Assembly (NCBI GenBank): GCA_003454135.1
Contig: DMKW01000085.1
Span: forward strand, 4,058-22,341
Reading direction: 5' to 3'
Origin: Microbacteriaceae bacterium
Lineage (GTDB): Bacteria; Actinomycetota; Actinomycetes; Actinomycetales; Microbacteriaceae
Length of the DNA stretch: 18,284 nt
Below, one piece after another: positions 1 to 6,245 of the stretch (the first letter of the stretch is position 1; the number at the start of each line of letters is the position of its first letter). A program made the translations under genes and the position numbers. The notes under the pieces were generated by a model. That model made no database searches, was not told where the DNA came from, and saw only the letters and a list, made by a program, of their open reading frames with translations.

Positions 1-260
1 ACGACCTTGACACCGATCGCGCGACCGGCGGTGGACACGAGCCCGAGCATTCTTGCCGGCCTGCCGCCCTGGGACGGCGAATGATCCAGTTCCTGGAGAA
101 GTCCCTCGGAGAGAAGATCCTTGGTGAGCTGAGTCATCAACGCCGGCGAGACGTTGAGCGCTCGCGCGAGATCGGCGCGTGATGCGGGCCCGTGCGCCCC
201 GAGTCGTGCCAGGATGGCGGACCGGTTGACGTCGGTGCGGGCTTGCGGGCGAATGGCCAA
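1..260 (-). CDS. ROK-family transcriptional regulator, N-terminal part (gene runs off the window)
   Basis: Only the first 86 codons are present. The protein starts LAIRPQARTDVNRSAILARL and continues with a winged helix-turn-helix: SRADLARALNVSPALMTQLT, then LLSEGLLQE, then a GGRPARMLGL wing. It ends at the beginning of the second domain (GRAIGVKV). This order, HTH-GGRP-sugar-kinase-like fold, is typical of ROK/NagC/XylR repressors, which usually sense a sugar or sugar phosphate. The ligand-binding domain lies outside the window, so no inducer can be proposed. The start is the TTG at 260-258, because GAGG sits 5 nt upstream and no ATG fits the conserved N-terminus. A strong promoter and a palindromic operator lie directly upstream, which suggests autoregulation. 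The family call is fairly sure; the specific role is unknown. Confidence 0.8.
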   Translation of the reverse strand, partial: MAIRPQARTDVNRSAILARLGAHGPASRADLARALNVSPALMTQLTKDLLSEGLLQELDHSPSQGGRPARMLGLVSTAGRAIGVKV

Positions 261-268
261 GAGAACCT

Positions 269-290
269 CTTTGTTCAGAACTAAACAAAG
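269..290. promoter_or_regulatory. 22-bp palindromic operator, probable ROK-regulator binding site
   Basis: The arms CTTTGTT (269-275) and AACAAAG (284-290) are perfect inverted repeats, and inner bases also pair, giving 18 of 22 symmetric positions. The site is AT-rich in a GC-rich region and lies 8 nt upstream of the TTG start, across the predicted transcription start. ROK/XylR-type repressors typically bind TTTGTT-AACAAA palindromes. Autorepression is inferred. Confidence 0.65.
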
Positions 291-318
291 AATAGAACTA
301 AGCACTCGCGATAGTCAA
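289..318 (-). promoter_or_regulatory. sigma70-like promoter of the ROK regulator gene
   Basis: On the minus strand, TTGACT (318-313) and TATTCT (294-289) are separated by 18 nt. Both hexamers are close to the housekeeping consensus. Transcription would begin near 282, inside the palindrome at 269-290, so a bound repressor would block initiation. Confidence 0.6.
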
Positions 319-328
319 CTCTTGTTTT

Positions 329-355
329 CGCGAAACCCCGGGATGCCGGGGCGCG
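329..355. repeat. GC-rich inverted repeat in the ROK/MFS intergenic region
   Basis: CCCCGG (336-341) and CCGGGG (346-351) form a perfect 6-bp stem with a GATG loop. Outer CGCG arms (329-332 and 352-355) can also pair across an AAA bulge. It lies between two divergent genes, upstream of both promoters, and has no long T-run on either strand, so a terminator role is doubtful. The rest of 319-489 shows no gene that I can support. Confidence 0.4.
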
Positions 356-454
356 GCACCTGACCGCCAGGAGTCCGATGGCGATCATTGCGGCCTGGAG
401 AAGTGAAAGTGACCCGCATCGGGGCGAAAGACCCGACGCGTGAGCCACCGCCGC

Positions 455-463
455 TGCGATAAT
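455..463 (+). promoter_or_regulatory. possible extended -10 promoter element for the MFS gene
   Basis: TGCGATAAT (TGn + GATAAT) lies 27 nt before the GTG start. No good -35 hexamer is visible, which is tolerable for an extended -10. It is weak evidence, but this is the only AT-rich hexamer near the start. Confidence 0.35.
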
Positions 464-489
464 GGTGTGCCTCGGCGGCTGGGGGTGCG

Positions 490-1740
490 GTGGTGTCCGA
501 TTCTTCCCCGCGATGGTCACCGTGGCGAGTGGTCACCGGTTTCGGTTTGCTCAGCCTCGCCGTGGACATCGTTTCCGACGGCGGCAGCTCGCTCGCCGGT
601 CCCTTGCTCGGCCAGCTGGGCGCATCCGCCCTCGTCGTGGGAATCGTTACCGGCGTTGGGGAAGCGATCGGCCTCGGATTCCGTCTCGTCTCGGGTCCCT
701 GGGCGGACCGCACCCGCCGATACTGGACCTTCACGGTCGTCGGCTATTCGCTCACGGTCATCTGCATCCCGCTGCTCGCGCTCGCGCCCTTCGTCGGGGG
801 AGCCGGCCTCGCCGTCGCGAGCATCCTCATCATTGGCGACCGCACCGGCAAGGCGGTGCGCAGCCCGGCGAAGACGGTATTGCTCGCCTCGGCGGCCGGG
901 GCGGTGGGGCGCGGCCGCGGATTCGCGGTGCACAAGGCGCTCGACCAGACGGGCTCGCTGCTCGGGCCGATCGTGGTCGCCGGGGTGATTGCCCTCACCA
1001 CCGTGTTGTGGCCGGCCTTCGCCGTGCTCGCGATCCCGGGCATCGCGGCCATCGCCCTGCTCACGGTGATTCGCGCGCGAGTGCCAGACGTTGGGGTCTA
1101 TGAGCGAGATGCCGCGCCCCTGGTCGCCTCCCCGGGTGAGTCGGATGTCGTGCCTCGCGCCGACGCGCCGGTCCCGCGACTGCCGAAGACCTTCTACCCC
1201 TTCGCCGCCGCGGCGTTCGCCGCGAATGCCGGGCTGGTCACCTACGGGGTCATCTCATTCCACGTCACCACGGCGGGCCTCGTTCCCCTTTCCGCCGTTC
1301 CCCTCGTCTATGCGGCGGCCATGGCGGCCGGGGCCCTCTCGGCGCTCGCGAGCGGATACGTCTACGACAGGTGGGGCACCAATGTTCTTCTGGCCCTCCC
1401 CTTTCTGATCGCCCTCGTGCCGGGCTTGGCGCTGTCGAACCAGATCGTGCCGGTAATCGTCGGTGTGATCGCGTGGGGCGCTGCCTCGGGCATCCAGGAG
1501 TCGACAGTGAAGGCCATGGTGGCCGACCTGGTGCCTTCCCCCCGGCGGGCGACCGCCTACGGAATCTTCGCCGCGTTCGAGGGCGCCGGTGCGCTCGTCG
1601 GTGGGGTGCTGTCCGGCGCCCTCTACGGCGAGCGCGGCGTGCTCGTGCTCGTCGTCCTCGTGCTCCAGGCGTGCGCGCTCGCGCTGCTGCTGGTGACGGT
1701 GAGAAGGCAGCGCAGGCACGATCGGGCGGCCGCGGAGTAG
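490..1740 (+). CDS. MFS (major facilitator superfamily) transporter
   Basis: This 416-residue integral membrane protein has about 12 hydrophobic segments, split into two halves by a polar loop around residues 200-235. The segment DRTGKAVRSPAKTVLLASA (residues about 117-135), followed by GRGRGFAVHKALDQTGSLLGP, is the inter-helix signature of one MFS subgroup. A second conserved loop, YVYDRWGTN, lies in the C-terminal half. The family exports or imports small molecules using the proton gradient, but the substrate cannot be read from sequence. GTG at 490 is used as the start. A GTG one codon later is equally possible and better spaced from the G-run at 481-485. The gene stands alone, divergent from the ROK gene, and is followed by a hairpin containing its stop codon. 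Confidence 0.85.
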   Translation: MVSDSSPRWSPWRVVTGFGLLSLAVDIVSDGGSSLAGPLLGQLGASALVVGIVTGVGEAIGLGFRLVSGPWADRTRRYWTFTVVGYSLTVICIPLLALAPFVGGAGLAVASILIIGDRTGKAVRSPAKTVLLASAAGAVGRGRGFAVHKALDQTGSLLGPIVVAGVIALTTVLWPAFAVLAIPGIAAIALLTVIRARVPDVGVYERDAAPLVASPGESDVVPRADAPVPRLPKTFYPFAAAAFAANAGLVTYGVISFHVTTAGLVPLSAVPLVYAAAMAAGALSALASGYVYDRWGTNVLLALPFLIALVPGLALSNQIVPVIVGVIAWGAASGIQESTVKAMVADLVPSPRRATAYGIFAAFEGAGALVGGVLSGALYGERGVLVLVVLVLQACALALLLVTVRRQRRHDRAAAE

Positions 1741-1756
1741 CAAGCCGACCGATCGT
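1718..1756. terminator. bidirectional hairpin between convergent MFS and PLDc_N genes
   Basis: The arms at 1718-1729 (ACGATCGGGCGG) and 1745-1756 (CCGACCGATCGT) pair over 12 bp with one mismatch. The 15-nt loop contains the MFS TAG stop. The stem spans the whole 15-bp gap between two convergent genes, which is where a shared terminator is expected. No T-tract follows, as is common in high-GC actinobacteria. Confidence 0.5.
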
Positions 1757-1971
1757 CAGCGCCGTCGACCGCGCACGAAGTAGGCGATCGGGCCGAAGAA
1801 GTTCACCGCGATGATGGCAGCCCAGACGCCCTTGCGACCGTTGACGAGCTTCGCCGGGCGACGGGCGAGATCCGTCCACGCGGCCACCGCAAGAGCGAAT
1901 TCCATCACCGAAGCCACGATGACCGCCGTCTGCTGCCCCTGGCTCAAATCGTTCCAATTCCGAGTTTTCAT
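1756..1971 (-). CDS. small two-helix membrane protein with PLDc_N-like domain
   Basis: This 71-residue protein has two hydrophobic segments (about residues 15-33 and 47-64). The second is GVWAAIIAVNFFGPIAYFVRGRRR, matching the pattern of the phospholipase D nuclease N-terminal domain (W-x-n-PLGxxxYxxxGR), which also occurs alone in many small actinobacterial proteins. The basic RGRRR tail probably lies in the cytoplasm. A strong Shine-Dalgarno (GGAG, 6 nt spacing) precedes the ATG at 1971. There is no catalytic HKD motif, so no enzymatic role is implied. The function is unknown. Confidence 0.75.
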   Translation of the reverse strand: MKTRNWNDLSQGQQTAVIVASVMEFALAVAAWTDLARRPAKLVNGRKGVWAAIIAVNFFGPIAYFVRGRRR

Positions 1972-2058
1972 TGCCGTCTCCCTCTCCCCTCGAATTGTCG
2001 CACCGGCGACACCGAGCGCGCCCGGGTCTTTGGGCCCCGACTCGGAGCATCCCGCACC

Positions 2059-2064
2059 TAAAAT
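2059..2064 (+). promoter_or_regulatory. -10 hexamer immediately before the CYTH-CHAD start (leaderless transcript)
   Basis: TAAAAT lies 5 nt before the ATG at 2070, and no Shine-Dalgarno is present between 2050 and 2069. This TANNNT-to-ATG distance is what leaderless actinobacterial mRNAs show. No -35 is clear. Confidence 0.4.
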
Positions 2065-2069
2065 CAGCT

Positions 2070-3587
2070 ATGGCCTCACATGACGAACTCGAGATCGAGC
2101 GCAAGTACGATGTGGCCGAGTCGACGCCGCTTCCGGCCCTGCACGAACTGCCCTCGGTGCGGCGCGTCGAGCAGCCCGTGGAGCACACGCTCGAGGCCGT
2201 GTACTTCGACACCGGCGAGTTCACCCTCGCCGCGAATCACATCACCCTGCGCAGGCGCACCGGCGGCGATGACGCCGGCTGGCACCTGAAGCTCCCGGTT
2301 TCGTCCGACAAACGCACGGAACTCCACGAACCCCTCGGCACAGACAGGAACCGCATTCCGGAGCGACTGCTGGCGCGAGTGCGCGTGCACGTGCGCGGTC
2401 GCGCGGTCGTGCCGGTCGTGCGGCTCAACACGCGTCGCGTGGTGCGTCGGTTGCACGGAGACAACGACGAACCGCTCGCGATCTTCTGCGACGACCACGT
2501 GCAGGCCGAACGGCTCGCGCCCGAACCGGCGACCGAGAGTTGGCGCGAGTGGGAAGTCGAGCTCGTCGACGATGGCGCGACACTCCTCGACGCGGCGGAC
2601 GCCCTGTTCGCCGCGGCGGGCATCCATCGGTCGGCCTCCGCGTCCAAGCTCGCCCGTGCACTCGGCGATCGGAGCCCGCAGGCAAAGCCGAGCCCGCAGT
2701 GGACCCGGATGAGGGGCACGGCAGGGGCGGCCCTGCTCTCCTACCTGCAGGAGCATGTGCGCGCCCTCACGACCCAGGATCCGCTCGTGCGCCAGGACGG
2801 GACCGACTCGGTACACGACATGCGCATTGCGGCTCGACGACTTCGCTCGGTGCTCGCGACCTACCGACAGCTCATCGCACCTGAGGTGGCCTCACGCCTG
2901 TGCGATGAGCTGAAGTGGCTGGGATCGGTGCTCGGCACGTCCCGGGACATCCAGGTGATCAATGACCGGCTGGGGCTTCTCGTGGGGTCCGAGCCGCCCG
3001 GGCTCGTTCTCGGGCCGATTGCCAGCCGAATAGGTTCGCAACTCGGCAACGACTCCGCCGCGGCGCGCCTCAGCGGGCTCGAGGTGCTCGACTCCGACCG
3101 CTACTACCGGCTGCTTAACGACCTCGACTGGTTGCTCGCCTCGCCACCCCTCACCGACCTGGCGTCGCGATCGGCCGACAAGGTGATCCCCGGCCTGATT
3201 GGCAAGGAGTTGAAGCGGCTCCGTCGCGCCGCCCGTGCCGCGGGGAGGCTCGACGATGAGGCGCGGAGGAACCTCGCGTTGCACGAGGTGCGGAAGTCGG
3301 CCAAGCGAGTGCGGTACGCCGCCGAAATGGCCGCGAGCGTGCGCCGCAAGCCGGCCGTGAGACTGGCGGATGCCGCGGAGCAATTGCAGACAATTCTTGG
3401 CGACCACCAGGACAGCGTCGTCGCCCGCGACACGCTCGTGCGGCTGAGCACGCAGGCTTACCTGAACGGGGAGAACGGTTTCAGCTACGGTCGGTTGCAC
3501 GCCCTCGAGCAGCTTCGTGCCGTCGAGTCCGACGCCCGGTACCGACGCGCCATTAAACGCTTCCCGAAGGGCTTCGGCAGAGGCTGA
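2070..3587 (+). CDS. CYTH and CHAD domain-containing protein
   Basis: The 505-residue protein carries an N-terminal CYTH domain (about residues 5-200) with the defining ExExK motif as E8-I-E10-R-K12, followed by a CHAD domain (about 215-505). The CHAD part has two conserved helices: VHDMRIAARRLR (near 248) and LHEVRKSAKRVRYAAE (near 404), rich in the His and Arg/Lys residues that bind polyphosphate. CYTH domains act on triphosphate groups (triphosphatase or adenylate cyclase-like). The CYTH-CHAD combination points to inorganic polyphosphate or triphosphate hydrolysis in the cytoplasm. The reading frame is open upstream to 1971, but the protein homology begins at the ATG at 2070, which is also positioned for leaderless translation. 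The gene is monocistronic and convergent with the acyltransferase gene, with 3 nt between the stops. Confidence 0.9.
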   Translation: MASHDELEIERKYDVAESTPLPALHELPSVRRVEQPVEHTLEAVYFDTGEFTLAANHITLRRRTGGDDAGWHLKLPVSSDKRTELHEPLGTDRNRIPERLLARVRVHVRGRAVVPVVRLNTRRVVRRLHGDNDEPLAIFCDDHVQAERLAPEPATESWREWEVELVDDGATLLDAADALFAAAGIHRSASASKLARALGDRSPQAKPSPQWTRMRGTAGAALLSYLQEHVRALTTQDPLVRQDGTDSVHDMRIAARRLRSVLATYRQLIAPEVASRLCDELKWLGSVLGTSRDIQVINDRLGLLVGSEPPGLVLGPIASRIGSQLGNDSAAARLSGLEVLDSDRYYRLLNDLDWLLASPPLTDLASRSADKVIPGLIGKELKRLRRAARAAGRLDDEARRNLALHEVRKSAKRVRYAAEMAASVRRKPAVRLADAAEQLQTILGDHQDSVVARDTLVRLSTQAYLNGENGFSYGRLHALEQLRAVESDARYRRAIKRFPKGFGRG

Positions 3588-3590
3588 TCG

Positions 3591-4808
3591 TCAGGCGGCT
3601 TTCGATGCCCTGGCGCGGTGGTTCTCGACTCCGGTCGACACGGCGCCGGTGATGCGGCGGGCCAGACGGTGCGACGGCCGCTCGATCGCCCAGTGGAACC
3701 CCCACGCCACGAGCAGGGCCAACGGCACGGTGAGAATCGCCACGAGCCACCACCGGTCGTCCCCGAGCACGAAGGTGAGGGTGGCGAGGATCGGCATGTG
3801 CACGAGGTACAGGCTGAACGAGACCTTTCCTAGCCACTGGGTGGCTCGGGACTCGAGCGCGGAACGCAGCGGGCGCACACCGATGGCCGCGAAAACGAGC
3901 CCGGCAGCGCCGAGCACCGAGAGTTGCGTCAGCAGCGTGCTCGCGAGGGAACCCGACGGGGCCACGGGCCGCAGGAGCCAATGACCGATCAGGAGAAGCA
4001 ACGAGCCGGCGACCAGACCGACCGCCCACGGGCCGGCGTGCGGTCTGAGCAGGCGGCGCCTCGTCCACTCGCGGATGGCATCCAGCCGCACCGCCATGAT
4101 CGTGCCGATGAAGAACACCGGGAGGTATTGGAACGCGTCGATGCCGCCGAGCACACCGACCGTGCTGAGTGCAAAGGCCAGCGCGAGCGCGATGGCCCAA
4201 TGCCGGCCGACGACGATCGCCAGCGCGACGAAGAGGGGCAGAAGCACCGAGAACGCGAGCTCCCATCGAAGCGACCAGAGTACGTTGTTCACGTCGTACG
4301 ACGTGCGGGTGAGGCTGGCCTCGTTGAGCAGCGTGCCCCAGCTGATCGACGTCGCCTGGGCGTTGTCCATCCACGTTCCCTGCGTGATGGCGGAGTCGCT
4401 GCGCGGAACCAGCCAGATGAGCACCGTGCCGATCGCGATCGATGCCCACACCGGCAAGTAGAGGCGAACGAGCCGTCCGCTCAGGAATCCGGCCCACGAG
4501 AAGGCGGGGGATTTCAGCGCGGGCAGGGCGACAACGAGGCCGCTCAGCACGAAGAACACGAGCACGGCCTCCGAGCCGGCGCTGAGCAGCTTGAGCGGGG
4601 TCTGCGACACCCACCACAGGGCGCTGCCCACCCCAGAACCGCCCTCCCGGCGCAGCACCGGCTCGGCCACGAGGTAGAGGTGGTAGAGCACCACGACCAT
4701 GGCGGCGACTCCCCGCAGGCCGTCGAGAGCGGTGAGTCGAGTGCTCATGCCGTCCCGCATTGCGGGGGCTGGTGCTGATGTTCGCTCGGCTGTTCGCTGA
4801 AAAGTCAT
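3591..4808 (-). CDS. acyltransferase 3 family membrane protein
   Basis: The 405-residue polytopic protein starts its domain with RLTALDGLRGVAAMVVVLYH (residues about 24-43), the hallmark of acyltransferase-3 proteins. It includes the conserved His thought to be catalytic and an ALDGLRG motif. About ten hydrophobic helices follow, including SFSLYLVHMPILATLTFVLG and a last helix ending FHWAIERPSHRLARR, the usual C-terminus. These enzymes O-acetylate or otherwise acylate surface glycans, peptidoglycan or antibiotics. The substrate is unknown, and no glycan cluster is nearby. The start at 4808 is supported by a TAACCT hexamer 7 nt upstream (leaderless). An internal ATG at 4748, just before the domain, is the alternative. 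Confidence 0.85.
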   Translation of the reverse strand: MTFQRTAERTSAPAPAMRDGMSTRLTALDGLRGVAAMVVVLYHLYLVAEPVLRREGGSGVGSALWWVSQTPLKLLSAGSEAVLVFFVLSGLVVALPALKSPAFSWAGFLSGRLVRLYLPVWASIAIGTVLIWLVPRSDSAITQGTWMDNAQATSISWGTLLNEASLTRTSYDVNNVLWSLRWELAFSVLLPLFVALAIVVGRHWAIALALAFALSTVGVLGGIDAFQYLPVFFIGTIMAVRLDAIREWTRRRLLRPHAGPWAVGLVAGSLLLLIGHWLLRPVAPSGSLASTLLTQLSVLGAAGLVFAAIGVRPLRSALESRATQWLGKVSFSLYLVHMPILATLTFVLGDDRWWLVAILTVPLALLVAWGFHWAIERPSHRLARRITGAVSTGVENHRARASKAA

Positions 4809-4815
4809 CCTTTCG

Positions 4816-4821
4816 AGGTTA
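4816..4821 (-). promoter_or_regulatory. -10 hexamer before the acyltransferase start (leaderless transcript)
   Basis: TAACCT on the minus strand ends 7 nt before the ATG at 4808. GAAAGG touches the ATG directly and is too close to act as a normal Shine-Dalgarno. It lies in the 76-bp divergent gap shared with the DUF1206 gene. Confidence 0.35.
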
Positions 4822-4872
4822 GGAAATGTTCCTGAGCGTTGCGTCAGTGGCCAGTGGGAATGCCCCGATGGC

Positions 4873-4878
4873 TAGGCT
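4873..4878 (+). promoter_or_regulatory. -10 hexamer before the DUF1206 gene (leaderless transcript)
   Basis: TAGGCT ends 6 nt before the ATG at 4885. GAGG lies only 2 nt from the ATG, so conventional ribosome binding looks unlikely. It fits TANNNT with a start codon at about +1. Confidence 0.35.
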
Positions 4879-4884
4879 GAGGCG

Positions 4885-5541
4885 ATGGCGAATCGAGTTG
4901 CCTCCGCTGCGGCGCGTGGGGCGAAGAAGAATCAACCGCTCAGGGCACTGGCGCGCTTGGGCTTCGCGGTGAACGGCCTCCTGCACGTGCTGATCGTGGT
5001 CGGAATCCTCGCGAGAGGATCAGACGCGAAGGGCACGTGGGCGCGTCGCCTCGGAGAGTGGGGCAAGGCCGTGGCCTATCTCGCCATCGCCGGCACGGCG
5101 TTCACGTTCGCCAACGGCGGCTCGACGAACGCGGCCCAGAGCACGAGCGGTTTCGCCGACACTCTCGTGGTGACTCCGGGAGGCATCATCGTGCTCTTCG
5201 CAATCGGCGTCGGCGTGGTCGGCATCGGCATCTACTTCGTGATCAAGGGCGCCAAAAGAAAGTTCACCGACGACATCACGGTGCCTTCGACCACAGGGGG
5301 CGTGGTGATCGTGCTCGGAGTGGTGGGCTACATCGCCAAGGGCATCGCGCTCGTCGTGACTGGCGGGCTGTTCGTCGTTGCAGGCTTCACGATCGATCCG
5401 AGCAAGGCCACCGGCCTCGACGGGGCGCTCAAGTCCCTCGTGGCGCTGCCGTACGGTCCGGCCATCCTGTTCCTTGTCGGCGCGGGGCTCATCGCGTACG
5501 GCCTCTATTGCTTCGCGAGGGCACGGCTCGCCCGCATGTGA
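4885..5541 (+). CDS. DUF1206 family membrane protein with shortened first repeat
   Basis: This 218-residue membrane protein belongs to the DUF1206 family, which normally has three repeats of two transmembrane helices and is about 260-280 residues long. Repeats 2 and 3 are intact. Repeat 2 runs from YLAIAGTAFTFANGG through TPGGIIVLFAIGVGVVGIGIYF. Repeat 3 runs from YIAKGIALVVTGGLF through LPYGPAILFLVGAGLIAYGLYC. Repeat 1 begins normally (LARLGFAVNGLLHVLIVVGI) but passes straight to the basic linker ARGSDAKGTWARRL, so its loop and second helix are missing. The protein probably has five rather than six helices. The function of the family is unknown. The gene is single, divergent from the acyltransferase gene and convergent with the FMN-binding gene. 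Confidence 0.85.
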   Translation: MANRVASAAARGAKKNQPLRALARLGFAVNGLLHVLIVVGILARGSDAKGTWARRLGEWGKAVAYLAIAGTAFTFANGGSTNAAQSTSGFADTLVVTPGGIIVLFAIGVGVVGIGIYFVIKGAKRKFTDDITVPSTTGGVVIVLGVVGYIAKGIALVVTGGLFVVAGFTIDPSKATGLDGALKSLVALPYGPAILFLVGAGLIAYGLYCFARARLARM

Positions 5542-5557
5542 TCGGATCGGCCGTGGG

Positions 5558-6139
5558 CTACCCGAAGCGGGCGCTCGTGAGCGCCGCTTGCAGGGACGAC
5601 AGGTATCCGGCCGAGGTGTAGGTGGCGCCGCTCACCGTGCCCACGCGAGCCGACTGGGACGCGAGCACCTCGGCTCGAAGAATTGGCGCGGCGTACGCGC
5701 TGATCTGCTCCGAGGTCGACCCGGCGTCCGTGAGTTTGAGCGCGGCGACGTCGGTAATCCTGCCGGCCACGATCGTCACCGCCACCCGGACGGTGCCGTA
5801 TGGCGTCTGTTCGAGCGCACCGGGGAACGTGCCGTTGAGCGCGCTCGGCACGGGCGGTGCGGGGGGTGCCACCGCGACGGGGGCCGGCGGCACGGCGGAT
5901 GGAGTGACCGACGGAACGGGAGTGGGGGTCGGCGACGGGGTGTCCGCCGTCTCGATCGGCGCCGGCACGCTCGTCGCGGGAGTCGGCGACGACTCGCGGC
6001 GGCTGGCAACGGTCGGCGACGGGTTGCCGGCTGGCAGCGTCGACCGGAGGGCCGCGTTGTGCGAGGTTCCGGATTCCCAGCCGGCGAAGAGGATGCAGGC
6101 CGAAGCGAAGACTGCCGCGGCCACGGCCCTGGCTCTCAT
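5558..6139 (-). CDS. FMN-binding domain protein, exported or membrane-anchored
   Basis: The 193-residue protein has three parts. An N-terminal hydrophobic segment after MRARA (residues 5-21) serves as signal or anchor. A Pro/Thr/Ser-rich linker covers about residues 36-100 and includes PSPTPTPVPSVTPSAVPP. A C-terminal FMN-binding domain (about 103-193) includes GTVRVAVTIVAGRITDVAAL and VSGATYTSAGYLSSLQAAL. The SGAT-x-T motif is the site where FMN is attached covalently to Thr in NqrC/RnfG-type domains, so extracytoplasmic electron transfer is the likely role. The flavin transferase (ApbE) and a redox partner are not in the window. The start has a G-run Shine-Dalgarno 7 nt upstream. A residue pattern FASAC near position 14 is not a good lipobox. 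Confidence 0.85.
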   Translation of the reverse strand: MRARAVAAAVFASACILFAGWESGTSHNAALRSTLPAGNPSPTVASRRESSPTPATSVPAPIETADTPSPTPTPVPSVTPSAVPPAPVAVAPPAPPVPSALNGTFPGALEQTPYGTVRVAVTIVAGRITDVAALKLTDAGSTSEQISAYAAPILRAEVLASQSARVGTVSGATYTSAGYLSSLQAALTSARFG

Positions 6140-6211
6140 CGCGACACCCCCATCCTTCCCCCGTCTTGTCTCCCCATTCTGTGTCGCCTCGGCGACCGCC
6201 CGGGGTAGCCG

Positions 6212-6231
6212 ACGCCGATCACGGCCGGCGT
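6212..6231. terminator. weak hairpin downstream of the phosphoesterase gene
   Basis: ACGCCG (6212-6217) and CGGCGT (6226-6231) form a 6-bp stem with an 8-nt loop, 15 nt after the phosphoesterase stop. A second short stem, GTCGC-CTCG-GCGAC, lies at about 6183-6196. There is no T-tract. The placement, between two tandem minus-strand genes, is the main support. Confidence 0.3.
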
Positions 6232-6245
6232 GTCGTGAGCGCCGA

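Noticed and set aside
714..721. GCCGATAC as a third sigma28-like -10
   Set aside because: It lies inside the MFS coding region, has no TTAC at 15 nt, and has no flagellar gene downstream.
1971..2069. Extended N-terminus of the CYTH-CHAD protein from the ATG at 1971
   Set aside because: The 33 extra residues are Arg/Pro-rich without similarity and would overlap the divergent gene's promoter region; the CYTH motif begins right after the ATG at 2070.
3564..3577. CCGAAG-GG-CTTCGG hairpin at the end of the CYTH-CHAD gene as a terminator
   Set aside because: The loop is only 2 nt, it lies inside the coding region and no T-tract follows; it could be chance in GC-rich coding sequence.
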